Positions 1 to 8,418 of a DNA stretch of 64,000 bases are shown here, piece by piece. This stretch comes from Bacteroidetes bacterium HGW-Bacteroidetes-16. Lineage in GTDB: Bacteria > Bacteroidota > Bacteroidia > Bacteroidales > F082. Made by a program: the position numbers and the translations under genes. The notes under the pieces are model-generated. The model worked only from the letters and a program-made list of their open reading frames with translations. It did not search any database and was not told the origin of the DNA. The stretch is taken from NCBI GenBank assembly GCA_002840975.1, contig PHDN01000007.1, positions 1-64,000 of the forward strand, in the 5' to 3' direction. Position 1 is the stretch's first letter. Each line of letters begins with the position of its first letter.

Positions 1-36
1 GTTCGCCGTTTTAAACTGTGACGGTTTTTTTACTAA

Positions 37-66
37 CCCTGACAGGTTAAAAACAACCTGTCAGGG
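37..66. terminator. Perfect 12-bp inverted repeat
   Basis: The arms CCCTGACAGGTT (37-48) and AACCTGTCAGGG (55-66) are perfectly complementary around a 6-nt A-rich loop. It lies downstream of the surE transcription unit and beside a stronger terminator. There is no clean T tract, so it may be a repeat element rather than a terminator. Confidence 0.5.
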
Positions 67-80
67 TAGAGGTAAACGCA

Positions 81-107
81 AAAAAGCCGCTGGAGAAGCG
101 GCTTTTT
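81..107. terminator. Bidirectional rho-independent terminator
   Basis: An 11-bp stem (81-91 with 97-107) has a GC-rich core GCCGCT/AGCGGC, a GGAGA loop, an A run on one side and a T run on the other. It would end transcripts in both directions, including the minus-strand surE unit. Confidence 0.8.
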
Positions 108-142
108 TGTAGTAAATTCGTGCCATATCAATGAATTGAAAG

Positions 143-439
143 TTATCCTCCTATCCCAAAAGCATAAAAATAACCGATAACTCCCGCGATGGTCATCAAT
201 AAAAGACCCATGCCGGTTTTTTCGTAATTCAATTTTGCAAGGTAGTATCTGAGGGGGAACAAATTGGCTGTCATGCTGAGAAGATAGAGATAGTGGATAT
301 GCCGGGCGAAATGAAGACCAAAGAGACTTTGCAGGATCCAATTCAATCCAAACAATATCCCTAAAAGCAAGAAGGGGAATAAAATGCCCATCAACACTCC
401 AATCATGACACAATCCCGTTTAAATACACCTGGTGTCAT
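143..439 (-). CDS. Small hydrophobic membrane protein downstream of surE
   Basis: A 98-aa protein of unknown function. Two or three hydrophobic segments are visible: residues about 12-35 (a run rich in L, I, F and G), a weaker one near 48-60, and 78-96 at the C terminus. Its ATG overlaps the surE stop codon as ATGA (436-439), which argues for translational coupling and that this is a real gene rather than a chance frame. The unit ends at the terminator at 81-107. I do not recognise the family. Confidence 0.65.
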   Translation of the reverse strand: MTPGVFKRDCVMIGVLMGILFPFLLLGILFGLNWILQSLFGLHFARHIHYLYLLSMTANLFPLRYYLAKLNYEKTGMGLLLMTIAGVIGYFYAFGIGG

Positions 440-1197
440 AAGCTAAAATTTAATTCATTAACATATTGGTGGGCAGTAAAATCAAATTGAGTTGGGACTA
501 CAGCTACAAAATTGTCGGCCAGTGCTTTCTGGTCCGTATCTTGGCGGCCATCCCCGTTTTCAAAGCGGCCACCCATCCAATAGTAAGTGCGCCCATAGGG
601 GTCGAAACGCTCTTCAAATGCTTCAATCCACCGGGCCTGAGCTTGCCTGCACACTTTAATTCCTTGCGGCCCTTTTTCGGAATAAGCCGGTAAATTTACA
701 TTGAGGGATATCCCTTTAGGCAATCCCTCCTTCAGCACTTTTCGTGTGATGGCTTCAATATATTTGTCCGTATGGTCGAAACAAGCGTTAGAGCTATAAT
801 CATCTAATGAGAATCCAATGGCAGGGATGCCATCGATGGAGGCTTCAAGCACGGCTCCCATCGTACCCGAATAAATCACGTTAATGGCTGCGTTTGATCC
901 ATGGTTGATGCCACTGACAACTAAATCCGGCGCTTTTTTCAGTAAAAGGTGTTTGCCAAGTTTGATATTGTCGACGGGTGTACCATTGGTAATATATTCC
1001 TTGTAACCTTTCTCCTCGGAAACAAGCCTTGCCCTCAAAGGTTGCTGCATAGTTACCGCGTGTCCCATTCCTGACATGGGATTTTCGGACACGATGGCTA
1101 CCACATCTCCCAGTTTTCGCATAATTAAAATCAATTTCCGCAGGCCAACAGCACCCGCACCATCGTCGTTGGAAATCAAAATGGTTGGTCTATTCAT
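436..1197 (-). CDS. surE: 5'/3'-nucleotidase SurE
   Basis: A 253-aa protein of the SurE family, metal-dependent phosphatases that dephosphorylate nucleoside 5'- and 3'-monophosphates in the cytoplasm. The N terminus carries the family metal site ILISNDDG (residues about 6-13), followed by GNPMSGMGH-type and TNGTPVDN segments and the VSGINHGSN motif near residue 94. The length matches the family (about 250 aa). It is first in a two-gene unit with the small membrane protein, sharing an ATGA overlap. The start is the only ATG ahead of the metal motif. Confidence 0.95.
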   Translation of the reverse strand: MNRPTILISNDDGAGAVGLRKLILIMRKLGDVVAIVSENPMSGMGHAVTMQQPLRARLVSEEKGYKEYITNGTPVDNIKLGKHLLLKKAPDLVVSGINHGSNAAINVIYSGTMGAVLEASIDGIPAIGFSLDDYSSNACFDHTDKYIEAITRKVLKEGLPKGISLNVNLPAYSEKGPQGIKVCRQAQARWIEAFEERFDPYGRTYYWMGGRFENGDGRQDTDQKALADNFVAVVPTQFDFTAHQYVNELNFSL

Positions 1198-1252
1198 AGT
1201 ATGTCATTCCTTTCAGTACCTCGGATTTATGATGCACTTATGCAGACTGGAT

Positions 1253-1864
1253 TTAATCTTCTAATTCATCATTTTCACTACCTAAATTGCTCACTCCGGC
1301 AGAAATAATAAACTTCATTACTTCGGTAGGACTGGCTTTTATGGGCTGTACGTAATCGACAGAAACAATGAACAAATTTCCTGACCAGGCATAAGAATGG
1401 GGCAAATATACGGCTACTTTTCCATTGGGCAAGCCCAGGAGTTTTAAATCTTTGTTGGTGATAAACCCAATTTTTTGCAAATGTGAGGAGGCACTTACCT
1501 GCACCAGAACTGGTTCGGTGAAGCGTTTCTTCTGACCGACAAAGGCAGATACCAGGTCCTTTACAGAAGTATATATGATTTTTATCAGTGGTGCCCTTGC
1601 CATGATTTTGTCAAAATAGGTGATAATAGGATTAAATATAATGGTAGAGGCCAACAGACCCATCAACAGAATAAACAATATCACGGCAACAAAACCCAAT
1701 CCAGGCAGCTCCTTGCCTGTTATATGTAAAATGATTTCCCTGAGCAATCCATCAACAAAGTCAAAAACAGCCATGAAGGCCCACACCGTAACAGTGACCG
1801 GAGCCAACAACAACAAGCCTTTAAAAAAATAATTCATCAGGCTTCTCCAAAGTCTATTAAACAT
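1253..1864 (-). CDS. DUF502 family membrane protein
   Basis: A 203-aa protein with two N-terminal membrane segments (residues about 12-38 and 54-78) followed by a soluble domain containing the family-typical segments RAPLIKIIYTSVKD (about 90-103) and VAVYLPHSYAWSGNLFIV (about 151-168). This matches the DUF502 family, widespread in bacteria and plants, with no firm biochemical function. It is transcribed in the same direction as surE, 55 bp upstream of it, so they may share a transcript. Confidence 0.8.
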   Translation of the reverse strand: MFNRLWRSLMNYFFKGLLLLAPVTVTVWAFMAVFDFVDGLLREIILHITGKELPGLGFVAVILFILLMGLLASTIIFNPIITYFDKIMARAPLIKIIYTSVKDLVSAFVGQKKRFTEPVLVQVSASSHLQKIGFITNKDLKLLGLPNGKVAVYLPHSYAWSGNLFIVSVDYVQPIKASPTEVMKFIISAGVSNLGSENDELED

Positions 1865-1929
1865 ATTACTTTTGTATTTTTTCCAAAATCAAATGTAAGC
1901 ATAATAATGCTGCCTTCAATTTGTATTGC

Positions 1930-2652
1930 ATGGTAAAGCGAATAATCCGTAACTTCCTGACGACCCTCGGAATCGACCTGACAAAAAATCTGAAATACGA
2001 CCGGTTAACTATCCAGATCATGGAAAAAGTGGTTTCTGAATCTTCGAATTGTATTGATGTAGGATGTCATAAGGGTGAAATGCTCGACCTGATGCTAAAA
2101 TATGCTCCCCTGGGAACCCATTATGCTTTTGAACCCATCCCTGTTATGTTTACCGCCTTACAGGCAAAATATCCACAAAAAAACGTTCATCTATTTAACA
2201 CGGCTCTGAGCGACAGAAAAGGGACTACCTCATTTAACTATGTTAGAAACGCACCGGCTTATAGCGGGATCATGAAGCGTAAATACGATGTAAAAACGCC
2301 CGACATTGAAGAAATAAATGTAAGAATTGAGCTGTTGGATCACATAATTCCAGTGGAGCAATCCATTCAATTTATCAAAATTGATGTGGAAGGTGCTGAA
2401 TATGGCGTGCTAAAAGGCGCAAAAATGTTCCTCAAGAAGTACAAACCATTTGTTGTTTTTGAGTTTGGGTTAGGTGCCAGCGATTATTATTTCACAACTC
2501 CTGAAATGATGTTTGAGCTGCTTGTGGATGAATGTGGTCTGCGCATTTCCAACCTTAGCGATTGGTTGAAGAATAAACCTCCTCTTACCCTGATGGAGTT
2601 TAAGGCCAGTTATGAAAACGCTACTGATTATTATTTTCTGGCACATCATTAA
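1930..2652 (+). CDS. FkbM family SAM-dependent methyltransferase
   Basis: A protein of about 240 aa, divergent from the DUF502 gene. It shows a SAM-binding motif region CIDVGCHKGEMLDLM (about 43-57) and the FkbM hallmark FIKIDVEGAEYGVLKGA in the second half. FkbM enzymes are O-methyltransferases acting on sugars, polyketides or lipids; the substrate here is unknown. I start at the ATG at 1930 because the frame upstream offers only a TTG at 1921. A plus-strand TACTTTTG sequence at 1867-1874 could be the -7 element, but no convincing upstream element accompanies it. Confidence 0.8.
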   Translation: MVKRIIRNFLTTLGIDLTKNLKYDRLTIQIMEKVVSESSNCIDVGCHKGEMLDLMLKYAPLGTHYAFEPIPVMFTALQAKYPQKNVHLFNTALSDRKGTTSFNYVRNAPAYSGIMKRKYDVKTPDIEEINVRIELLDHIIPVEQSIQFIKIDVEGAEYGVLKGAKMFLKKYKPFVVFEFGLGASDYYFTTPEMMFELLVDECGLRISNLSDWLKNKPPLTLMEFKASYENATDYYFLAHH

Positions 2653-2972
2653 CCGGATGTCCGGGTTAGGTAATTAAAATTGATATCATTCATTCTCCTT
2701 TTCTTTTGTAATAGCAGGGTTTTTTAAGCCATATTTATCTAAAGTAAAAACCCATTGTTTTATAAAAAATGCGCCCAAGTAGCCATATTCAATTTTTTTG
2801 GTGTACATTTACAGGGTTATTTATAGAAAATAGTTATGGGTTTTGATGCTTTTTAATAAAATTTGCAAATGAGTTATAAAATCCCGGATTAGATCTATGA
2901 ATACAAGATCCAGTTATTAATTACATAACATTATGATTACTAAATAATTAATTCTAATTTAATCTAAACACT
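2653..2972. other. 320-bp intergenic region upstream of T9SS cargo gene
   Basis: An AT-rich stretch with no credible ORF. An imperfect short hairpin (about 2651-2667) follows the FkbM stop. The rest presumably holds the promoter and a leader for the secreted protein; I see no canonical TAnnTTTG element with correct spacing. Confidence 0.4.
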
Positions 2973-4661
2973 ATGAAAAAACGTTTATTCTTTTTCGCTT
3001 TGGCTATTGTGTCCATGAATTTTCTGTCGGCACAAGTAGTCGCTGATTTTGAGGATGGCACAACCGGTCCGCTCACACTACACGTAATGGGATGTGGTGA
3101 TTTTGACAATGATGCCATTCATCCTGTCGACGAAACCTTTATGGTGATTGACAACCCGGATGCATCCGGGCTCAACACGAGTTCAAAGGTGCTGAAATTT
3201 ATCCGCCGTGGAACTGACAACGGTGGAATGCCATGGGGCGGTTTCTGGGCAAATATTGATCCGGCAATCGATGTAACCGTTAACAAATATGCTCACGTTT
3301 TGGTTTGGAAACCAGCCATCAGTCCCCTGAAATTCAAACTTGAAGGATCAACCACACTTGAAACTGCCAGTTTGAACGTTCAAGCTGCAACCAACGAATG
3401 GGTCGATATCGTTTTTGACTTCACCACATTAACAGGACCTTATGCCGTGATGGCGTTGATGCCTGATTTTGAAGATCCTTTTACCACTGCAGCAGACACA
3501 GAAATTTTTATTGATAATATCCTTTTCAACGATGACCCGACTCCTTTTGTACCACCCACTTTGGTAGCTGTGAAATTTAGTGTTGATATGTCGTACCAGA
3601 CCACCATTGGTAATTTTGATCCGAACACAGATTATATGGATGTTGCAGGGAGTTTTAATGGATGGAGTGGGGATGACTATCATCTTACCCTTGAATCAGA
3701 TGGTATTTATTCCATTACTGTTGATGGATTGGCTGTTGCTTCCTTACTTGAATTTAAATTCCGTATCAACGGCGATTGGAATACTTCGGAATTCCCGAAT
3801 GGTGGGCCAAACCGCACCTATACCGTTGTTGAAGGAACCAACGAAATTTTGGTGTGGTACAACGATGAGGAGCCCGTTTTTGGAGGTGTACTTGCCGATT
3901 TTGAAAACGACACATGGGGAGTACTTACACCTCATGTCATGGGATGCGGCGAATATGATAACGATGCCATCCACCCTGTGGACGAAACCTTTATGATTAT
4001 CGACAACCCGGATGCTTCAGGAATCAACACCAGTAGCAAGGTGCTTAAATTCATCCGCCGTGGAACAGACAATGGTGGAATGGCATGGGGTGGTTTTTGG
4101 GCAAGTTGTGACCCCGCAGTGAACGCAACTGACAATAAATATATTCACGTCATGGTATGGAAACCCATGATCAGCCCATTGAAGTTCAAGATGGAAGGCG
4201 ATCCAACATTGGAAATTGAAAGCATGAATGCTCAAACTGAAACTGAAGGCTGGCAGGATATCGTGTTTGATTTCAGCTCTTTAACCGGAGATTACGGGGT
4301 CGTTGCTTTTATGCCTGACTTTGTTGATCCCCTTGCAACAGCGGCTGATGTAGATATGTACATTGATAACATACAAATTACCAACAGTCCGAATCCAATA
4401 TCCGGGATTTGGAATAACAAGTATGACAATGCCATTTCCCTGTATCCTAATCCTTGTAACACTTCAGTAACTATTGATCTTACAAAGGACATGAACAGTG
4501 TGGTTATTTCCAACCTGATGGGTCAAAAAGTGTTGAGCATGGAAAATGTTCAAAAAGGCACCGTTAATATTAACGTTTCTTTCCTAAACCAAGGACTGTA
4601 TTTCATCACACTAACTGATTCTAACAATAAGATGTCTTCTGCAAAACTGCTGAAGAATTAA
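2973..4661 (+). CDS. T9SS-sorted secreted protein with duplicated beta-sandwich-like domain
   Basis: A 562-aa protein with a signal peptide (residues 1-20, ending LSAQ). Domain A (about 23-185) and domain A' (about 307-470) are close copies: both contain HVMGCG, NDAIHPVDETFM, IDNPDASG, and KFIRRGTDNGGM. Between them (about 195-300) lies an E-set/starch-binding-like module with VAGSFNGWSGDD and FKFRINGDW. The C terminus (about 478-562) is a type A T9SS sorting domain, with LYPNPCN and GLYFITL. It is probably a surface or secreted glycan-binding protein that works with the convergent glycan locus. No catalytic residues are recognised. Confidence 0.8.
   Translation: MKKRLFFFALAIVSMNFLSAQVVADFEDGTTGPLTLHVMGCGDFDNDAIHPVDETFMVIDNPDASGLNTSSKVLKFIRRGTDNGGMPWGGFWANIDPAIDVTVNKYAHVLVWKPAISPLKFKLEGSTTLETASLNVQAATNEWVDIVFDFTTLTGPYAVMALMPDFEDPFTTAADTEIFIDNILFNDDPTPFVPPTLVAVKFSVDMSYQTTIGNFDPNTDYMDVAGSFNGWSGDDYHLTLESDGIYSITVDGLAVASLLEFKFRINGDWNTSEFPNGGPNRTYTVVEGTNEILVWYNDEEPVFGGVLADFENDTWGVLTPHVMGCGEYDNDAIHPVDETFMIIDNPDASGINTSSKVLKFIRRGTDNGGMAWGGFWASCDPAVNATDNKYIHVMVWKPMISPLKFKMEGDPTLEIESMNAQTETEGWQDIVFDFSSLTGDYGVVAFMPDFVDPLATAADVDMYIDNIQITNSPNPISGIWNNKYDNAISLYPNPCNTSVTIDLTKDMNSVVISNLMGQKVLSMENVQKGTVNINVSFLNQGLYFITLTDSNNKMSSAKLLKN
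3042..4380 (+). repeat. Intragenic duplication, units 3042-3528 and 3894-4380
   Basis: The two segments align codon for codon at an offset of 852 bp (284 codons) and remain clearly similar at nucleotide level, for example around AAATTTATCCGCCGTGGAAC-like sequence at about 3197 and 4049. The E-set module lies between them, so the duplicated unit is domain plus linker rather than a simple tandem. Confidence 0.85.
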
Positions 4662-4679
4662 TATTTAATTAAAATGAAG

Positions 4680-4710
4680 AAAGCCTGCCGGGAATTTTCC
4701 GGCAGGCTTT
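4680..4710. terminator. Bidirectional terminator between convergent genes
   Basis: A 12-bp perfect stem, AAAGCCTGCCGG (4680-4691) with CCGGCAGGCTTT (4699-4710), has a 7-nt loop and flanking A and T runs. It lies between the T9SS protein gene (plus) and the GH3 gene (minus) and can serve both. Confidence 0.9.
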
Positions 4711-4734
4711 TTTATGTTAGCTTTGAGAGTCAAT

Positions 4735-6990
4735 TTAATTTAATGTCAGCCGAACTGAATTTTCAGTATCCGAACTCCCGCCTACATATATACGATATTC
4801 GCCTGGCTCGCTTCCAAAACTCATGTCTTCCCTGTAAAACGAAAGTTCTTCTTGTCCGATGGTGAAATGTACGGTCACGGAATTGCCTTGTTTTATGAAG
4901 ATTTTCTCAAAGCCTTTTAATTCTTTTATCGGACGGGTAACACTTCCAACAAGATCCTGAATATATAGCTGTACGACTTCTTCACCATCGTAATTGCCTG
5001 AATTGGTAACTGTAACAGAAACACGAACAACCTCAGGATGGGTCATTTCCTTTTTATCAAGTGTTAAATTTGAATATTCAAACCGGGTATACGACAACCC
5101 ATACCCAAATGGGTACAATGGAGTGTTGTCCACATCAATATAATGAGAGGTCCAACTGTTGTTAACATCAAAGGGCCTACCCGTATTTTTATGACTGTAA
5201 TAAATTGGAATCTGCCCTGCATTTCGTGGAAATGTCATGGTGAGTTTTCCTGCCGGGTTATAATCGCCAAATACAACATCCGCAATTGCATTGCCGGCTT
5301 CTGTTCCGGCAAACCAGGTTTCGAGTATGGCAGGTGCCACATCATCCAGGTGTTGAATGGTTAGAGGACGGCCATTCATCAAAATAATGACCGTGTTTTT
5401 GTTCACTTTAAGAATTTCATCTGCCAGCAGGTTTTGATTTCCAGGAAGGTCAATAGATGAGCGTGATTTGGCCTCTGCACTCATATCGTTGCTTTCGCCG
5501 AGAGCCAACAAAACGACATCGGCTTGTTTTGCCGCACGTATGGCTTCATCAAACCCTTCGGTTGAAGAAGTATTAAAATCAGTACCTAAGGCATAAAGCA
5601 CTACCGTTTTACTACTCAGTTTATTTTTGACCCCTTCAAACAAGGTGACTGGTCGTGAATTGCGGTCGCCGGCAGCAGACCATCCACCAATCATATCAAT
5701 TTTATTGTCGGCAAGCGGGCCAATGACAGCAATCGTCTTTATCTCTTTCGATAGAGGCAGTAGCTTGTTGCTGTTTTTTAGCAGCACCATTGATTTTGTG
5801 GCAACTTCCCTGCAAAATTGAGTTCGTTCCGGGATCATGATGTCCGCTTTCTCTCTTTCTTTATTGCAATATTTATAAGGATCGTCGAACAATCCAAGTT
5901 CAAATTTAGCTTTCAGTATCCGGTAAACGGCTTTGTCTAGCTGCTCTTGAGTAACATCTCCCTTTTCAATGGCCTGTTTCAGGTTCAATAAAAATCCCTG
6001 ACCGACCATATCCACATCCACACCGGCATTGATGGCCAATACCGAAGCCTGGTATAAATTGGCGGCTACGCCATGCTCAATCATTTCGTTTATAGCGGTA
6101 TAATCCGTAACAACCAAACCATCAAATCCCCATTGTTTTCTAAACAGGTCTTCCCAAAGCCATTGGTTTTCTGTACATGGGATTCCATTTATTTCATTAA
6201 AAGCAGTCATGGCTGAACCAACACCGGCTTCAACCGCTGCGTGAAAGGGTGGCAGGTAGGTTTCGTACAGGCTTCTTAACGAGAGATCGACTGTATTGTA
6301 ATCCCTGCCAGCTTCGGCCGCTCCATAAGCAGCCACATGTTTCACGCAGGCGAGGATGGTGTTGTCTTTTGAGAGGTCGTCACCCTGGTATCCTTTGACT
6401 TTTGCTATCGCGACAAGAGAACCATACCAGGGGTCCTCCCCGGCACCTTCCATTACTCTTCCCCAGCGCGGATCACGGGTGATATCCACCATTGGGGCAA
6501 AGGTCCAGTGGATGCCTTCGGCCGATGCTTCGATGGCGGCAATCCGTGCGGTTTGTTCCATGAGGTTAAGATCCCAGGTGCAAGCCTCGGCCAGGGGAAT
6601 GGGAAATATTGTCCGGTGACCGTGAACTACATCATAACCCAATAACAAAGGGATCCCAAGCCTGGTGCTGTCAACAGATAAATTGATTAGTTCGCGTGTG
6701 TAATCAACCGTGTAACAATTGAGCATCGAACCTACCTTACCTGCTTTGATGTCTTGTTTGAAATCGGCGCGGATGAATGGTCCTGTGATGGCCCAATCGC
6801 CACTGAGCATATTCAATTGACCAATTTTTTCTTCAATGGTCATTTTAGCCATGAGCTCCTTGATTTTTCCATCGTATTTTGAAACAGTCAGGTCATGTAT
6901 TTTTGAATCATCTGACTGGTTGGAGGTGCACCCCGACAATGCGATGCTCAAAGCTACAATCATGATAATAAATTGAAGAATGCCTTTCAT
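4735..6990 (-). CDS. GH3 beta-glucosidase, lipoprotein
   Basis: A 751-aa glycoside hydrolase family 3 exo-acting beta-glucosidase (BglX-like). It has a lipoprotein signal with lipobox LSGC (Cys21), so it is likely anchored in an envelope membrane. The (alpha/beta)8 domain contains WTFAPMVDITRDPRWGR (about 162-178) and the nucleophile motif GLVVTDYTA, with Asp296 as the expected nucleophile. The C-terminal half has the GH3_C sandwich and a fibronectin III-like domain. It is the last gene of the susC-susD-GH144-GH3 unit, 10 bp after the GH144-like gene. It probably releases glucose from the oligosaccharides made by that enzyme; the linkage is inferred from context. Confidence 0.9.
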   Translation of the reverse strand: MKGILQFIIMIVALSIALSGCTSNQSDDSKIHDLTVSKYDGKIKELMAKMTIEEKIGQLNMLSGDWAITGPFIRADFKQDIKAGKVGSMLNCYTVDYTRELINLSVDSTRLGIPLLLGYDVVHGHRTIFPIPLAEACTWDLNLMEQTARIAAIEASAEGIHWTFAPMVDITRDPRWGRVMEGAGEDPWYGSLVAIAKVKGYQGDDLSKDNTILACVKHVAAYGAAEAGRDYNTVDLSLRSLYETYLPPFHAAVEAGVGSAMTAFNEINGIPCTENQWLWEDLFRKQWGFDGLVVTDYTAINEMIEHGVAANLYQASVLAINAGVDVDMVGQGFLLNLKQAIEKGDVTQEQLDKAVYRILKAKFELGLFDDPYKYCNKEREKADIMIPERTQFCREVATKSMVLLKNSNKLLPLSKEIKTIAVIGPLADNKIDMIGGWSAAGDRNSRPVTLFEGVKNKLSSKTVVLYALGTDFNTSSTEGFDEAIRAAKQADVVLLALGESNDMSAEAKSRSSIDLPGNQNLLADEILKVNKNTVIILMNGRPLTIQHLDDVAPAILETWFAGTEAGNAIADVVFGDYNPAGKLTMTFPRNAGQIPIYYSHKNTGRPFDVNNSWTSHYIDVDNTPLYPFGYGLSYTRFEYSNLTLDKKEMTHPEVVRVSVTVTNSGNYDGEEVVQLYIQDLVGSVTRPIKELKGFEKIFIKQGNSVTVHFTIGQEELSFYREDMSFGSEPGEYRIYVGGSSDTENSVRLTLN

Positions 6991-7000
6991 CTAAACGATC

Positions 7001-8305
7001 TTAATTTGTTATTTTATAAGCGAATCCAAGTTTTGTCAATCCCGTTTGCACTTCCTGGTTTTTCATAAAATGGTTCCATAACAATCCGGTCCGGTAGTTT
7101 TCAATCATAATAATGATTGGTCCCTGATCGATGGCAAGAAATGAGTCAGCATACCACTTCCTATGAGGATTAAAGGCGTCAATAAAGCCAAACTCTCCCC
7201 AAACCAAACCACTTGTTTTTTTGTAAAAATAATGCATGGCCTCCAGACTCTGAACCGGACTGTAAACGATTGAAGAGATGGCTGCTGTGGGTGAAATCGT
7301 TCCGTTGTCATTTGTTGGTGAGTGTGCTGAATAGCCATCGGGGTCATCAGAAGCAGTAAGACCCCAGCAACTATCTGAATAACCGGTGTAATTCGCCGGG
7401 TTTCTAACGCAATATTTATAATTGATGAGGCTGTGGTTTTTATTCTGGAGCATATAATCGGCATACTGGTCGGATAGTCCGTTGGGGTTAAGACCCAGAA
7501 ATGAATAGTGAGCAAAGAATAAGGGGCCACCATAAGCTGATCCTAAAGGCAATTCCAACCCTTCATATACATTGCCATTCCTGATGGCTCCATTTCGTGC
7601 CCAACCCTGGTGGTATACTTCCGGAGCAATGGGGTGCGTTGGCGATGAAGCGGCTAATACATACACCAGCAATCCCTCGTCCCAACCCCTGATGGGCATA
7701 TTAATTTTCCATCCGTAATTTGGCGACCAATGCCAATAAAGCACTTTCTCGCCTGAGCGTTGATACCAATCCCATTCCACACCTTCCCACAGAACCTGGA
7801 TACGGTTTCGCAACCCCACTTCCTCTGTATTCGTGCCATCAAAATACGATTGTACGGTGAGCAATCCCTGAACCAGAAAAGCTGTTTCGACCAGATCACC
7901 ACCATTGTCGTACTGGCTGAAAGGAATCACTTTGCCTGTTGATCCATTTAACCAGTGGGGCCAGGCACCGTGGAACCGGTCCGCGGTTTCAAGAAATCCA
8001 ACTATTTTTGTGATGCGTTCCAGGCCTTCATTGTGTGTTATAAAATTTCTTTCGATCCCAACCAGGATGGCCATCATTCCCATACCGCTACCTCCAGTTG
8101 TCACAACCGAAGAGGTGTTTCTGTCCCTCGCCATTCCTGAGTTTAAGTCGGCGGCATCCCAGAAATATTTGAATGTCTGCTGCTGAACCATGTCCATTAA
8201 TTCATCATCCGGGTTTATAATAGGTGGTGGCGACGGATTATTGGGTTTGCAACTGACAACAACCATGAAGAAAAAAAAGAAATAAAAACTGATCAAGTTT
8301 CGCAT
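7001..8305 (-). CDS. Glycoamylase-like GH144-type hydrolase (probable beta-1,2-glucanase), lipoprotein
   Basis: A protein of about 434 aa. The start at 8305 gives a compact lipoprotein signal (MRNLISF, hydrophobic F-rich stretch, VVVSC); an upstream ATG at 8362 would add 19 residues of poor signal character. The mature protein has the all-helical glycoamylase-like fold signatures: FKYFWDAAD, GMGMMAILVGIER, GWDEGLLVYVLAASSPTHPI, LPLGSAYGGPLFFAHYSFLG and CWGLTASD. This family is classified as GH144, whose characterised members are beta-1,2-glucanases or sophorose-releasing enzymes. Its pairing with GH3 and SusCD supports a glycan-degrading role. The assignment to beta-1,2-glucan is by family, not from active-site evidence. 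Confidence 0.75.
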   Translation of the reverse strand: MRNLISFYFFFFFMVVVSCKPNNPSPPPIINPDDELMDMVQQQTFKYFWDAADLNSGMARDRNTSSVVTTGGSGMGMMAILVGIERNFITHNEGLERITKIVGFLETADRFHGAWPHWLNGSTGKVIPFSQYDNGGDLVETAFLVQGLLTVQSYFDGTNTEEVGLRNRIQVLWEGVEWDWYQRSGEKVLYWHWSPNYGWKINMPIRGWDEGLLVYVLAASSPTHPIAPEVYHQGWARNGAIRNGNVYEGLELPLGSAYGGPLFFAHYSFLGLNPNGLSDQYADYMLQNKNHSLINYKYCVRNPANYTGYSDSCWGLTASDDPDGYSAHSPTNDNGTISPTAAISSIVYSPVQSLEAMHYFYKKTSGLVWGEFGFIDAFNPHRKWYADSFLAIDQGPIIIMIENYRTGLLWNHFMKNQEVQTGLTKLGFAYKITN

Positions 8306-8366
8306 TTTAAAGGTGTTTCTTAATAAATTAGAATTGGATGAGTAAGTAAGGAGAATAGTCAAAAGG

Positions 8367-8411
8367 TACCCATCCTCACGAAGTTAAACAGTTAATCCGT
8401 GAGGATGGGTA
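8367..8411. terminator. 14-bp stem-loop between susD-like and GH144-like genes
   Basis: TACCCATCCTCACG (8367-8380) pairs perfectly with CGTGAGGATGGGTA (8398-8411) around a 17-nt loop. There is no T tract, so it is more likely an mRNA-stabilising or partial-attenuation hairpin within the operon than a full terminator. Such hairpins can explain high susCD and lower hydrolase expression. Confidence 0.65.
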
Positions 8412-8418
8412 TCCATCA

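Noticed and set aside
33-413. Open minus-strand frame of 126 codons opposite the small membrane protein
   Set aside because: It runs through the terminator hairpin at 81-107, overlaps the better-supported 98-aa gene coupled to surE, and has no recognisable features.
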